Positions 48,185 through 55,196 of a stretch of 57,500 nucleotides of DNA are shown here, piece by piece. The notes under the pieces were generated by a model that saw only the letters and a program-made list of their open reading frames with translations, was not told where the DNA came from and ran no database searches. The stretch is from an uncultured Myxococcales bacterium. Lineage in GTDB: Bacteria > Myxococcota_A > Bradymonadia > UBA7976 > UBA1532. The first letter of the stretch is position 1; each line of letters opens with the position of its first letter. The DNA lies in assembly GCA_903847385.1 (NCBI GenBank), contig CAINDO010000045.1, positions 1 through 57,500 on the forward strand. Direction: 5' to 3'. Position numbers and translations under genes: made by a program.

Positions 48185-50773
48185 ATGACCGAGCCGATCC
48201 TGCTGACGTGGGTGCTGCACACCCGGGCCCCGACGCCGGCGACCTGGGCGGTCCTGTCCGACACGGACCGTCTCAACCGCCTGGCCGGGCTGACCTTCGA
48301 GTTCTCCGCGCCGGCGCCGGACGCGCCGTCCTCGCGGGGCACGGGCACGCAGAAACACCTGGGCCTCACGCTGCGCTGGCAGGAGCGCCCGGTCGAGTTC
48401 ACCGAGGGCGCGGACCTGAAGATCGAGCGCGTGTACGAGAACGGCCCGGTCAGCCGGGTCGTGAACACGCTGCAGCTCGAACCCACGCCGCTGGGCACGG
48501 ACATCCGGTACGAGGTCCGCCTCTGGCCCCGGGCCGCCCTTCTGCGGCCCGTGGTGGCGGCGGACGTGCACCTGACCGTGAAGCCCGGCCTGTCGCGGGC
48601 GCTCGCGGCCCTGGTCGAGGCGCTGGACGCCACCGCGGAGGCGCCCGACGTCGCGCCGCCGCCGCTGGCGGCGCAGGCCGAGAAACTGCTCGCGATGCGC
48701 CTGCGCGGCCTGCACGACGCGGACCTCGCCGCCCACCTGGGCGAGCATCTGCGCCGCGCGCCCCTCGCCGAACAGAGCCGCATGCGTCCGCTGGACCTGG
48801 CCCGCCGTTGGGGTCTGCCGCCCGAGCGCACGGTGTTGGGCCTGCTGGAGGCCGAGGCGGCGGGCCTGCTCACGCTTCAGTGGGAGGTCCTGTGCCCCTC
48901 GTGCCGGCTGGCGGCGCCCCCCGAGCGCACGGTCTCGTTCCAGCGTCGCGCCGCGCACTGCCGCGCGTGTGATCTCCGTTGGGACGCCTCCATCGCCGAC
49001 TCGATCGCGCTGATCTTCCGCCCGGCCCCCGAAATCCGGCGCAGCCTGAGCACACCCCGGTGTCTGTCGAGCCCCGGCCGGACGCCGCAGGTGCTCTGGC
49101 AGCGCAACCTGGCGCCGGGCGCGGACGTCGAGTGGACCGTGGAGCTGCCGCCGGGCCGCTACCGGCTGCGGACCGTGCCCGCGCTGGACGTGCTGACCTT
49201 CGTGGTCACGGCCGAGGCGACGGGGCGGGACCTGGTCGTGCTCGTGGGGCCGCAGACCATCGGACCGCCCGTGGCGCGCGTGGCGCCCGGACGCGTCACG
49301 CTGCGCCTGCGCTCCAAGCTCGACCGCGACGCGACGCTGGTCGTCGAGCGGCCGCATCGCGAGGCCGACCAGCTCTCCGTGGGTGACCTGCTCGCCTGGC
49401 CCGAGGTGGCGGTGCGCTTGCCCGCGGACGCGCTGGAGGGCGGGATCGAGGTCGCGCCCTTCGAGGGGCTGGCCCTGGTGGTGCAGGTGTCGCGGGGCGG
49501 CGCCGAGGGCGAGCGGCTCGTCGCCGAGGCGCTGCGGGGCGTGGGCGTGCGGGCGCTGCAGGTCTCGACGGGCTGGGTCATGGCCACGCTGCCCGACGCG
49601 GAGGCCCTTCGGGCGACCTGCGCGGCGCTGCAGGGGGCGGTCTGGCTCACGGCGGCCATCGGCCACGGCAGCGTGGTGGAGCTGACCTGCGGCGACGACC
49701 GCTTCGCCGCCGGTCCCCTGATGCACGCGCTGGTCGCCCTCGCGACGGAGGCGAGCCCGGGCGCCGTGGTCGCGCTGACGCCGGAGCGCTGGCCCCCGCA
49801 CCTGGCACCGCCGACGCTGGGACTCGCCCCGCGCCTCGAGCTCTCGACGAGCACGGAGTTGCGCAACACCGCGTCGCACGGGGCGCCGCTCCTGCCGCCG
49901 ATGCTCGCCGGCTGCCGCCTGGGGCCGGGGGCCGTCGTGGACGCCCGCTTCGAGCTCGTGGGCGAGCTGGGCAAGGGTGGCTTCGGGGTCGTCTTCGCCG
50001 CCCTGGACCGGAAAACCGGGGCCGAGGTCGTCGTGAAGCTGCTCCACGACGCCTGCGCCGCATCGCCGGATGCGGTGCAGCGATTCTTCGACGAGGGGCG
50101 CCTCTCCGCGCGGCTCAACGGGCCGAACGTGGTGCGCGTGCACGAGTGGGGCCTGGCCGAGGACGGCCGCCTGTTCATCGCCATGGAGCGGCTCCGCGGC
50201 CGCGAGCTGGCCGAGGTCCTGCGCGACGCGAAGACATTGTCGCCCGGTCGGACCCTTCGGGTGCTCGTCGACGCGCTGGCCGGTCTGGGCGAGGCGCACG
50301 CACACGGGCTGGTGCACCGGGACGTGAAGCCCGCCAACCTCTTCGTCGTCGACGAGGGCCTGCCGACCGAACACGTGAAGGTGATCGACTTCGGCATCGC
50401 GCTCGACCGCACGGGCGAGGTCCGGAGCGTGGACCGGCCCGGGGTGCTCGTGGGCACGCCGGGCTACGTGAGCCCCGAGCAGGTCTCCGGCAGCCCGCTG
50501 GACGGCCGCAGTGATCTGTACGCCCTGGGGCTGGTCGTACACGTGTGCCTGGCGGGCTCGCTGCCCTTCGTGAGCGAGACCTCGCTCGGCCTGGTGTTCG
50601 CCCGCATGACCACCGCCCCCGCGCCGCTGGAGTCGCGCTGCGCCGCGCCGCTCCCGCCCGGGCTCGGTCGCCTGGTCGACGCCATGCTCGCCCGCGAGCC
50701 CGCCGACCGGCCGATGAGCGCCGAGGCCCTGATGGACGTGCTGCGGCCCATGGTGAAGGCCACCGGGACCTGA
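48185..50773 (+). CDS. DUF5939-like / zinc ribbon / degenerate class III cyclase / Ser-Thr kinase fusion
   Basis: An 862-residue protein with no signal peptide or obvious membrane helix. Residues 1-150 are SRPBCC-like, as in the DUF5939 N-terminus of some bacterial adenylate cyclases. A helical region leads to a zinc ribbon (Cys237, 240, 259, 262) and a beta domain. About 420-540 follows the layout of a class III nucleotidyl cyclase: VSTGWVMATLPDAEALR and IGHGSVVELTCGDDRFAAGP, compare KTIGDAVMA and HRGP...NDRLDYFG. Both metal Asp positions appear lost. Residues 590-860 are a complete kinase: GKGGFG (596-601), Lys618, HRDVKPAN (711-718), DFG (735-737), GTPGYVSPEQ. A C-terminal kinase is the reverse of usual bacterial order. 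Function unknown; regulation of the kinase by nucleotide or partner binding is inferred. Confidence 0.85.
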   Translation: MTEPILLTWVLHTRAPTPATWAVLSDTDRLNRLAGLTFEFSAPAPDAPSSRGTGTQKHLGLTLRWQERPVEFTEGADLKIERVYENGPVSRVVNTLQLEPTPLGTDIRYEVRLWPRAALLRPVVAADVHLTVKPGLSRALAALVEALDATAEAPDVAPPPLAAQAEKLLAMRLRGLHDADLAAHLGEHLRRAPLAEQSRMRPLDLARRWGLPPERTVLGLLEAEAAGLLTLQWEVLCPSCRLAAPPERTVSFQRRAAHCRACDLRWDASIADSIALIFRPAPEIRRSLSTPRCLSSPGRTPQVLWQRNLAPGADVEWTVELPPGRYRLRTVPALDVLTFVVTAEATGRDLVVLVGPQTIGPPVARVAPGRVTLRLRSKLDRDATLVVERPHREADQLSVGDLLAWPEVAVRLPADALEGGIEVAPFEGLALVVQVSRGGAEGERLVAEALRGVGVRALQVSTGWVMATLPDAEALRATCAALQGAVWLTAAIGHGSVVELTCGDDRFAAGPLMHALVALATEASPGAVVALTPERWPPHLAPPTLGLAPRLELSTSTELRNTASHGAPLLPPMLAGCRLGPGAVVDARFELVGELGKGGFGVVFAALDRKTGAEVVVKLLHDACAASPDAVQRFFDEGRLSARLNGPNVVRVHEWGLAEDGRLFIAMERLRGRELAEVLRDAKTLSPGRTLRVLVDALAGLGEAHAHGLVHRDVKPANLFVVDEGLPTEHVKVIDFGIALDRTGEVRSVDRPGVLVGTPGYVSPEQVSGSPLDGRSDLYALGLVVHVCLAGSLPFVSETSLGLVFARMTTAPAPLESRCAAPLPPGLGRLVDAMLAREPADRPMSAEALMDVLRPMVKATGT

Positions 50774-50810
50774 GCTCGACCAGGGCGCACCCCACACCCG
50801 TCGAAAGACC

Positions 50811-50825
50811 GTGCCGCCCCGGCAC
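50811..50825 (+). terminator. GTGCCG-CCC-CGGCAC hairpin after the kinase gene
   Basis: A 6-bp stem with a 3-base loop, 38 bases after the kinase stop. GCCGCCCCGGCAC is repeated directly about 20 bases later. No T-tract. The rest of the 163-base gap shows no promoter I can defend. Confidence 0.35.
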
Positions 50826-50936
50826 ACCCGGGCCGCCCCGGCACGCTCACGAGCGCGCAGGCCCGCCCGGCGCCGCGCCGTCGATTCGGCACGCCCCGTG
50901 CTTTCACCGAAGTCCCAACGGGAGGACAATCGACCC

Positions 50937-51581
50937 ATGGCCGCTCGCGCAAACGCTCAAGCCCTCCGCACGCTCGGCGCCGTCGCCGTCGTTGCGTCCC
51001 TGATGCCTGCGACGTCACACGCCGAGAACCACTTCCTCGCCGAGGCCAACGGCGGCCTCGCCACGCCGCTCTCCAGCGAGGGGGACGTCGCCCTGGGCGC
51101 CGGGCTCGGCGCGACCTTCGGGGTCGGCGGCCGCATCAAGGGCTTCTCACCGGCCTGGTACCTGGTGGGGCGACTCGGGTACGCGACCGCAACGGAGACG
51201 GGCCCCGGGCGCTTCGGCGCGGCGGAAATCGACCGCGGCGCCTGGGAGGCGGCCGTCGGCGGCCGCGTGTACTTCAACCTCACGGAGCGCCTGCGGATCC
51301 TGTTCGAGGTCGACTTCGGCGAGGTCTGGGAGACCTCGACCGTGTCCCGTGCGCATCAGCCCGACCTCGTGCTCGACGCCAACCCGGCGGCCCTGTTCAT
51401 GCAATCGGGCTTGCAATACCGCCTGACCGACCACTTCTCGCTGGGCGCCGGCGCCGATCTGGGCTGGTACCTGTGGAGCAGTCAGACGCGGGATCTGGCG
51501 GCCACCGCGGCCGGCATCGACTCGACGGACTCGACGCGGGGCCGCTTCCGCTTCGGTCTCACCACGACGGCCCACTTCTGA
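50937..51581 (+). CDS. Predicted small outer-membrane beta-barrel protein
   Basis: A 214-residue exported protein with a cleavable signal peptide (about 1-29, ending SHA-EN) and alternating amphipathic strands rich in Gly and aromatics (LGAGLGATFGVGGR, WYLVGRLGYATATE, AAVGGRVYFNLTE, LQYRLTDHFSLGAGADLGWYL). The last residue is Phe (TTTAHF), the classic outer-membrane barrel C-terminal signal for BAM. It is probably an eight-stranded barrel of unknown role. GGAGG lies 12 bases before the ATG. The following surface-protein gene starts 7 bases after the stop. Confidence 0.8.
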   Translation: MAARANAQALRTLGAVAVVASLMPATSHAENHFLAEANGGLATPLSSEGDVALGAGLGATFGVGGRIKGFSPAWYLVGRLGYATATETGPGRFGAAEIDRGAWEAAVGGRVYFNLTERLRILFEVDFGEVWETSTVSRAHQPDLVLDANPAALFMQSGLQYRLTDHFSLGAGADLGWYLWSSQTRDLAATAAGIDSTDSTRGRFRFGLTTTAHF

Positions 51582-51588
51582 GGACACT

Positions 51589-52545
51589 GTGCAGCCCATG
51601 CGCCCGCGACTGAATCCCAAGAAGCGCTCGCCCGCACTGCTGCTCGTGCTGTGGCCGCTCCTGTGTGCCTGGCAGGGCAGCGGCCAATCGGACGGCACCG
51701 TGACCGTGGCGCCGCTGGACGCCCCGGAGCGCGCCCAGGCGCCGCTCTACACCGCCGTGGACGCGGTGGCCCGCATCGAACCCGGCCGCTCGCGGTTCGT
51801 GCTGCTCTTCGTCCTGCCCGGCGAGCGCGACGCCGTGATGACGCTCACGCTGGACACGGACTGGGGCAGCCGCCTGGCCGTGCCCGACCCGCTGGTCTCC
51901 GTCGTCTACGAGGAGTTCGACACCGACGGCCGGACGCTCTTCCTCGCCGACGACCCGGCCGCCGCCGTGGGCACCGTGGAGACGATCTTCCGCAGCTCCG
52001 GCGCCGTGTCGCTCCACCTGGCGCTGCGCTTCGAGGACACCGCCGGCAACCGGGCCGTCGAGTTCTCGCAGGTGGCCCTGACGCTCGTGCCGGACGTCGT
52101 GGCCCCGGAAGAGGCGGACGACGCCGCGCGCGCGGCCCCGGCGGGCGGCGGCGTCGCGGCCTCGAGCGGCGGCTGCGAGGACGACGGCTACGATGGCAAC
52201 AGCGCGCAGGACGGGGCCTGGAACACCGAGTCGACGGCCTCGGACGACAGCGGCGGCTGCGACAGCGACACGGACTCCACGGACTACGAGAGCGACTCGA
52301 GCGAGAGCTCCGGCTGCGAAGGGGACGACGTCGAGTCGAGCAGCGACTCGGACTCCGAGTCGAGCAGCGACTCCTGTGACGGCGACGCGTCCGCGGCCGT
52401 CACCACGCCGGTCGCGCCGCACGCGCCCGCCAAGCGCCAGCGGGCTACCCTGGCGGCCAAACTCGTGGCCTGGACACCCTACCTGCTCGTGCTCCTGCCC
52501 CTGCGGCTCGCCCGCCGCCGGCGCCCGCTTGCGGACGGCCGCTAA
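51589..52545 (+). CDS. Exported protein with Ser/Asp/Cys-rich stalk and C-terminal membrane anchor
   Basis: A 318-residue protein. After a signal peptide comes a beta-rich domain of about 140 residues, and then a low-complexity stretch (about 180-265) made of Ser, Asp and Glu with regularly spaced Cys in SGGC or SSGC contexts. A hydrophobic helix TPYLLVLLPLRLA followed by RRRR ends the protein. The helix-plus-Arg tail resembles C-terminal sorting signals (MYXO-CTERM class), but I cannot assign a specific one. GTG at 51589, 4 bases after GAGGA, is taken as start; ATG at 51598 is possible. It is probably co-transcribed with the barrel gene. Confidence 0.7.
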   Translation: MQPMRPRLNPKKRSPALLLVLWPLLCAWQGSGQSDGTVTVAPLDAPERAQAPLYTAVDAVARIEPGRSRFVLLFVLPGERDAVMTLTLDTDWGSRLAVPDPLVSVVYEEFDTDGRTLFLADDPAAAVGTVETIFRSSGAVSLHLALRFEDTAGNRAVEFSQVALTLVPDVVAPEEADDAARAAPAGGGVAASSGGCEDDGYDGNSAQDGAWNTESTASDDSGGCDSDTDSTDYESDSSESSGCEGDDVESSSDSDSESSSDSCDGDASAAVTTPVAPHAPAKRQRATLAAKLVAWTPYLLVLLPLRLARRRRPLADGR

Positions 52546-52568
52546 TTCCGATAGAGAAAGTCGGAATT
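52529..52568 (+). promoter_or_regulatory. cysO operon promoter overlapped by AATTCCGA-N9-TCGGAATT operator
   Basis: A perfect 8-bp inverted repeat (52544-52551 and 52561-52568) is conspicuous for its AT content. TTGCGG (52529-52534), 17 bases and TAGAGA (52552-52557) put a -10 in its centre, with a start near 52564 and GGGAG before the ATG at 52591. A repressor dimer here would block the promoter. The TTCC...GGAA layout recalls Rrf2-family sulfur regulators such as CymR, but this is not shown. Confidence 0.6.
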
Positions 52569-52590
52569 TCATCCGTCGGGAGTCCGCTGC

Positions 52591-52869
52591 ATGAGCAATG
52601 TCACCGTCCGCATCCCCACGCCCCTGCGCTCCTTCGTCGGCGGCGCCGACGAGGTCGCCGTCTCCGCCGACACCGTCGCCGGTGTCCTGGTCGTCCTCGG
52701 CGAGCGCCACCGCGGCCTGATCGAGCGCGTCTGCGACGCCAACGGGAAGCCGCGCCCCTTCGTGAACCTGTACCTGGGGCCGAAGAACATCAAGGCGCTG
52801 TCCGGGCTCGACACCGCCCTGACGGACGGCGACGTGCTCTCCATCGTGCCCGCCGTGGCGGGGGGCTGA
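52591..52869 (+). CDS. cysO: Sulfur-carrier protein CysO-like (MoaD/ThiS fold)
   Basis: A 92-residue ubiquitin-like protein ending in the required Gly-Gly (VPAVAGG). It aligns by eye along its whole length with Mycobacterium tuberculosis CysO (NVTVxIPTxLR at the start, FVNxY, SGLxTALxDGD, VAGG at the end). The C-terminal glycine is adenylated by the MoeB/MoeZ-like enzyme encoded next and converted to a thiocarboxylate, which CysM uses as sulfur donor for cysteine. GGGAG lies 10 bases before the ATG. The next gene begins one base after the stop. Confidence 0.92.
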   Translation: MSNVTVRIPTPLRSFVGGADEVAVSADTVAGVLVVLGERHRGLIERVCDANGKPRPFVNLYLGPKNIKALSGLDTALTDGDVLSIVPAVAGG

Positions 52870-52870
52870 C

Positions 52871-54058
52871 ATGTCCGGCGTCTCCGGCAAGGACAAGCGG
52901 CTCGCGGAACTCCGCGCCCGCATCCCCGAGATCGAGCCGACCGAGGCCGTCGCCCTCCAGGCCCGCGGCGCGCACCTGATCGACGTCCGCGAGGCGGACG
53001 AGATCGCCCAGGGCAGCCCCCCGGGCGCGCTCCGCCTGGGGCGCGGTTTCCTGGAGCTGCGGGTCGAGGACGCGGTGAAGGACAAGGACGCGACGGTGCT
53101 GGTCACCTGCGCCGGCGGCGTGCGGTCGCTCTTCGCGGCCGAAGCCCTCACACAGCTCGGCTACACGGACGTCCGGTCGATCAAGGGCGGCTTCAACAAG
53201 TGGAAGAACGGCGGCCTGCCCGTCGAGGTGCCGCGTTCGCTCACCGCCGAGCAGCGCGAGCGTTACGGCCGCCACCTGCTCATGCCCGAGGTGGGTGAGA
53301 AGGGGCAGCTGCGCCTGCTGGACAGCAAGGTGCTGCTCGTCGGTGCCGGGGGCCTGGGCTCGCCCGTGGCGCTCTACCTGGCCGCCGCGGGCGTGGGCAC
53401 CATCGGACTCATCGACTTCGACGTCGTCGACCGGAGCAACCTGCAGCGGCAGATCGTCCACACGGACGAGCGCGTGGGCACGCCCAAGGTCGAGTCGGCC
53501 CGCAAGACGCTGCTGGCCCTGAACCCCTCGATCAAGGTCAACATCCACGAGACGCGCCTGGACTCGAGCAACGTCGAGGAGATCTTCGCCGGCTACGAGG
53601 TCGTGGTCGACGGCTCGGACAACTTCGCCACACGTTACCTGGTCAACGACGCCTGCGTGAAGCTGCGCGTGCCCAACGTGCACGGGTCGATCTTTCGCTT
53701 CGAGGGGCAGGTCTCGGTCTTCTGGCCGAACTACCCCAAGCGCCGCGGGCCCTGCTACCGCTGCGTCTACCCCGAGCCGCCCCCGCCGGAGCTGGCGCCG
53801 TCCTGCGCCGAGGCCGGCGTGCTCGGCGTGCTGCCGGGGGTCGTGGGCCTGCTCGAGGCCGTCGAGACGGTCAAGGTGCTCCTCGGCATCGGCGACCCGC
53901 TCGTCGGGCGTCTGGTCCACTACGACGCCCTGCCGGCGCGCTTCACCGAGCTCAGCCTGGACCCGGATCCCGACTGCAAGTACTGCCGCGAGGGCGCCGT
54001 CTTCCCGGGTTTCGTGGACTACGAGACGTTCTGCACCAATCCCGGAGTCGCGCCATGA
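52871..54058 (+). CDS. MoeZ/MoeB-like E1 sulfur-carrier activating enzyme with N-terminal rhodanese domain
   Basis: A 395-residue cytoplasmic enzyme. Residues about 20-120 form a rhodanese domain with active-site Cys80 (VTCAGGVRS). From 123 on it is a ThiF/MoeB adenylyltransferase: RYGRHLLMPEVG, nucleotide loop GAGGLGS (158-164), DFDVVDRSNLQRQI, and zinc Cys pairs CYRC and CKYC. Mycobacterial MoeZ and eukaryotic MOCS3 carry rhodanese at the C-terminus; here the order is reversed. It probably activates CysO and transfers sulfur to it. Its stop overlaps the cysM ATG (ATGA). Confidence 0.92.
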   Translation: MSGVSGKDKRLAELRARIPEIEPTEAVALQARGAHLIDVREADEIAQGSPPGALRLGRGFLELRVEDAVKDKDATVLVTCAGGVRSLFAAEALTQLGYTDVRSIKGGFNKWKNGGLPVEVPRSLTAEQRERYGRHLLMPEVGEKGQLRLLDSKVLLVGAGGLGSPVALYLAAAGVGTIGLIDFDVVDRSNLQRQIVHTDERVGTPKVESARKTLLALNPSIKVNIHETRLDSSNVEEIFAGYEVVVDGSDNFATRYLVNDACVKLRVPNVHGSIFRFEGQVSVFWPNYPKRRGPCYRCVYPEPPPPELAPSCAEAGVLGVLPGVVGLLEAVETVKVLLGIGDPLVGRLVHYDALPARFTELSLDPDPDCKYCREGAVFPGFVDYETFCTNPGVAP

Positions 54059-54993
54059 GCGGCCCCCTCCCTCGTCATCCCATTCTGCAGGCGGTCGGCA
54101 ACACGCCGCTCGTCGAGCTGACGGACGCCTTCCCGGAGATCCCGGCGGGCGTGCGCCTCTTCGCCAAGCTGGAGAGCGTGAACCCCGGTGGCTCCATCAA
54201 GGACCGGCCGGTCTCGCGCATGATCACCCACGCCCTGGCCGAGGGGAAACTCGCCGGCGGGCGTCGGCTGCTGGACTCGTCCTCGGGCAACGCCGGCATC
54301 GCCTACGCCATGCTCGGGGCGGCCCTGGGCGTGCCCATCTCCATCGTGGTGCCGGGCAACGCGTCGAAGGAGCGCCAGGACCGCATCGCTGCCCATGGCG
54401 CCGAGCTGATCCTGACGGATCCCATCGAGGGCTACGACTTCGCGCTGCGCCACGCCAAGCACCTGGCCAGCACCCAGCCGGAGAAGTACTGGTACAGCAA
54501 CCAGTACGCCAACGAGAACAACTGGCGGGCCCACTTCGAGACGACGGGCGTGGAGATCCTCGCGCAGGTCGAGGCGGCCACCGGCGGCAAGCCGGACGCC
54601 TTCGTCGCCGGCGTGGGTACGGGCGGCACCATCACCGGCGTGGGGCGCCGCTTGCGCCAGGTCAATCCGGGCGTGCACATCGCCTCGGTCATCCCGGACA
54701 TCTTCCCGGGCCTCGAGGGCCTCAAGCCCCTCGGACACGAGGGCGACATCGTGCCGGACATCCTGGACGAGTCGCTCATCGACCGCCGGGAGACCGTGAC
54801 CATCGAGTCGGCGACGGAGACGTGTCTGCTTCTGGCGCGCCGTGGCCTGTACGTGGGGCCGTCCTCCGGGGCCTACGTGCACCTGGCGCTCAAGGTCGCC
54901 GCGACCCGTGAGTACGCGACGATCGTGACGATTCTGAACGATACCGGCGAGCGCTACGTGTCAACGGGCATGTGGTCGCCGCCGACGGACTGA
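54055..54993 (+). CDS. cysM: Cysteine synthase CysM-like (PLP-dependent, CysO-thiocarboxylate type)
   Basis: A 312-residue PLP enzyme. The Schiff-base lysine is Lys49 in NPGGSIKDRP, the substrate loop reads SSSGNAGIAYA (usual form TSGNTGI), and the phosphate-binding loop is GVGTGGTITG. Position after cysO and moeZ, with overlapping start and stop, argues that its sulfur donor is CysO thiocarboxylate and its acceptor O-phosphoserine or O-acetylserine, as in M. tuberculosis. The JAMM protease Mec, which frees cysteine from CysO, is not in the window. A terminator follows within 7 bases. Confidence 0.92.
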   Translation: MSGPLPRHPILQAVGNTPLVELTDAFPEIPAGVRLFAKLESVNPGGSIKDRPVSRMITHALAEGKLAGGRRLLDSSSGNAGIAYAMLGAALGVPISIVVPGNASKERQDRIAAHGAELILTDPIEGYDFALRHAKHLASTQPEKYWYSNQYANENNWRAHFETTGVEILAQVEAATGGKPDAFVAGVGTGGTITGVGRRLRQVNPGVHIASVIPDIFPGLEGLKPLGHEGDIVPDILDESLIDRRETVTIESATETCLLLARRGLYVGPSSGAYVHLALKVAATREYATIVTILNDTGERYVSTGMWSPPTD

Positions 54994-54999
54994 GGCCGG

Positions 55000-55023
55000 A
55001 AACCCGAGTTATCCTGCGGGTTT
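55000..55023 (+). terminator. Rho-independent-like terminator after cysM
   Basis: AAACCCG (55000-55006) pairs with CGGGTTT (55017-55023) around a 10-base loop, ending in a short T run. Location and shape fit termination of the cysO-moeZ-cysM operon. Confidence 0.65.
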
Positions 55024-55059
55024 GTCGCGGGTGCACCCCCCGGTGGTGTGCTCGCGGAG

Positions 55060-55098
55060 TGTGACCGGAAGGTCCCAAAGTGTGCTGCGCAGGTCACA
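55060..55098. promoter_or_regulatory. TGTGACC-N25-GGTCACA dyad upstream of the serine protease
   Basis: Perfect 7-bp arms (55060-55066, 55092-55098) are separated by 25 bases; GACC-GGAA-GGTC overlaps the left arm. They are CRP-like half-sites but too far apart for one CRP dimer. CACATG recurs near 55132. No convincing -35/-10 pair was found before the protease ATG at 55197. Confidence 0.4.
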
Positions 55099-55196
55099 TG
55101 TTGGACTGGCGCGTCCGCCTGCCACATGACTCACCCCTCTCGCACGTCGTTTGCATTGCCGAATGGCACGCCACGAACCGTCCGGAGGATCCCCTG

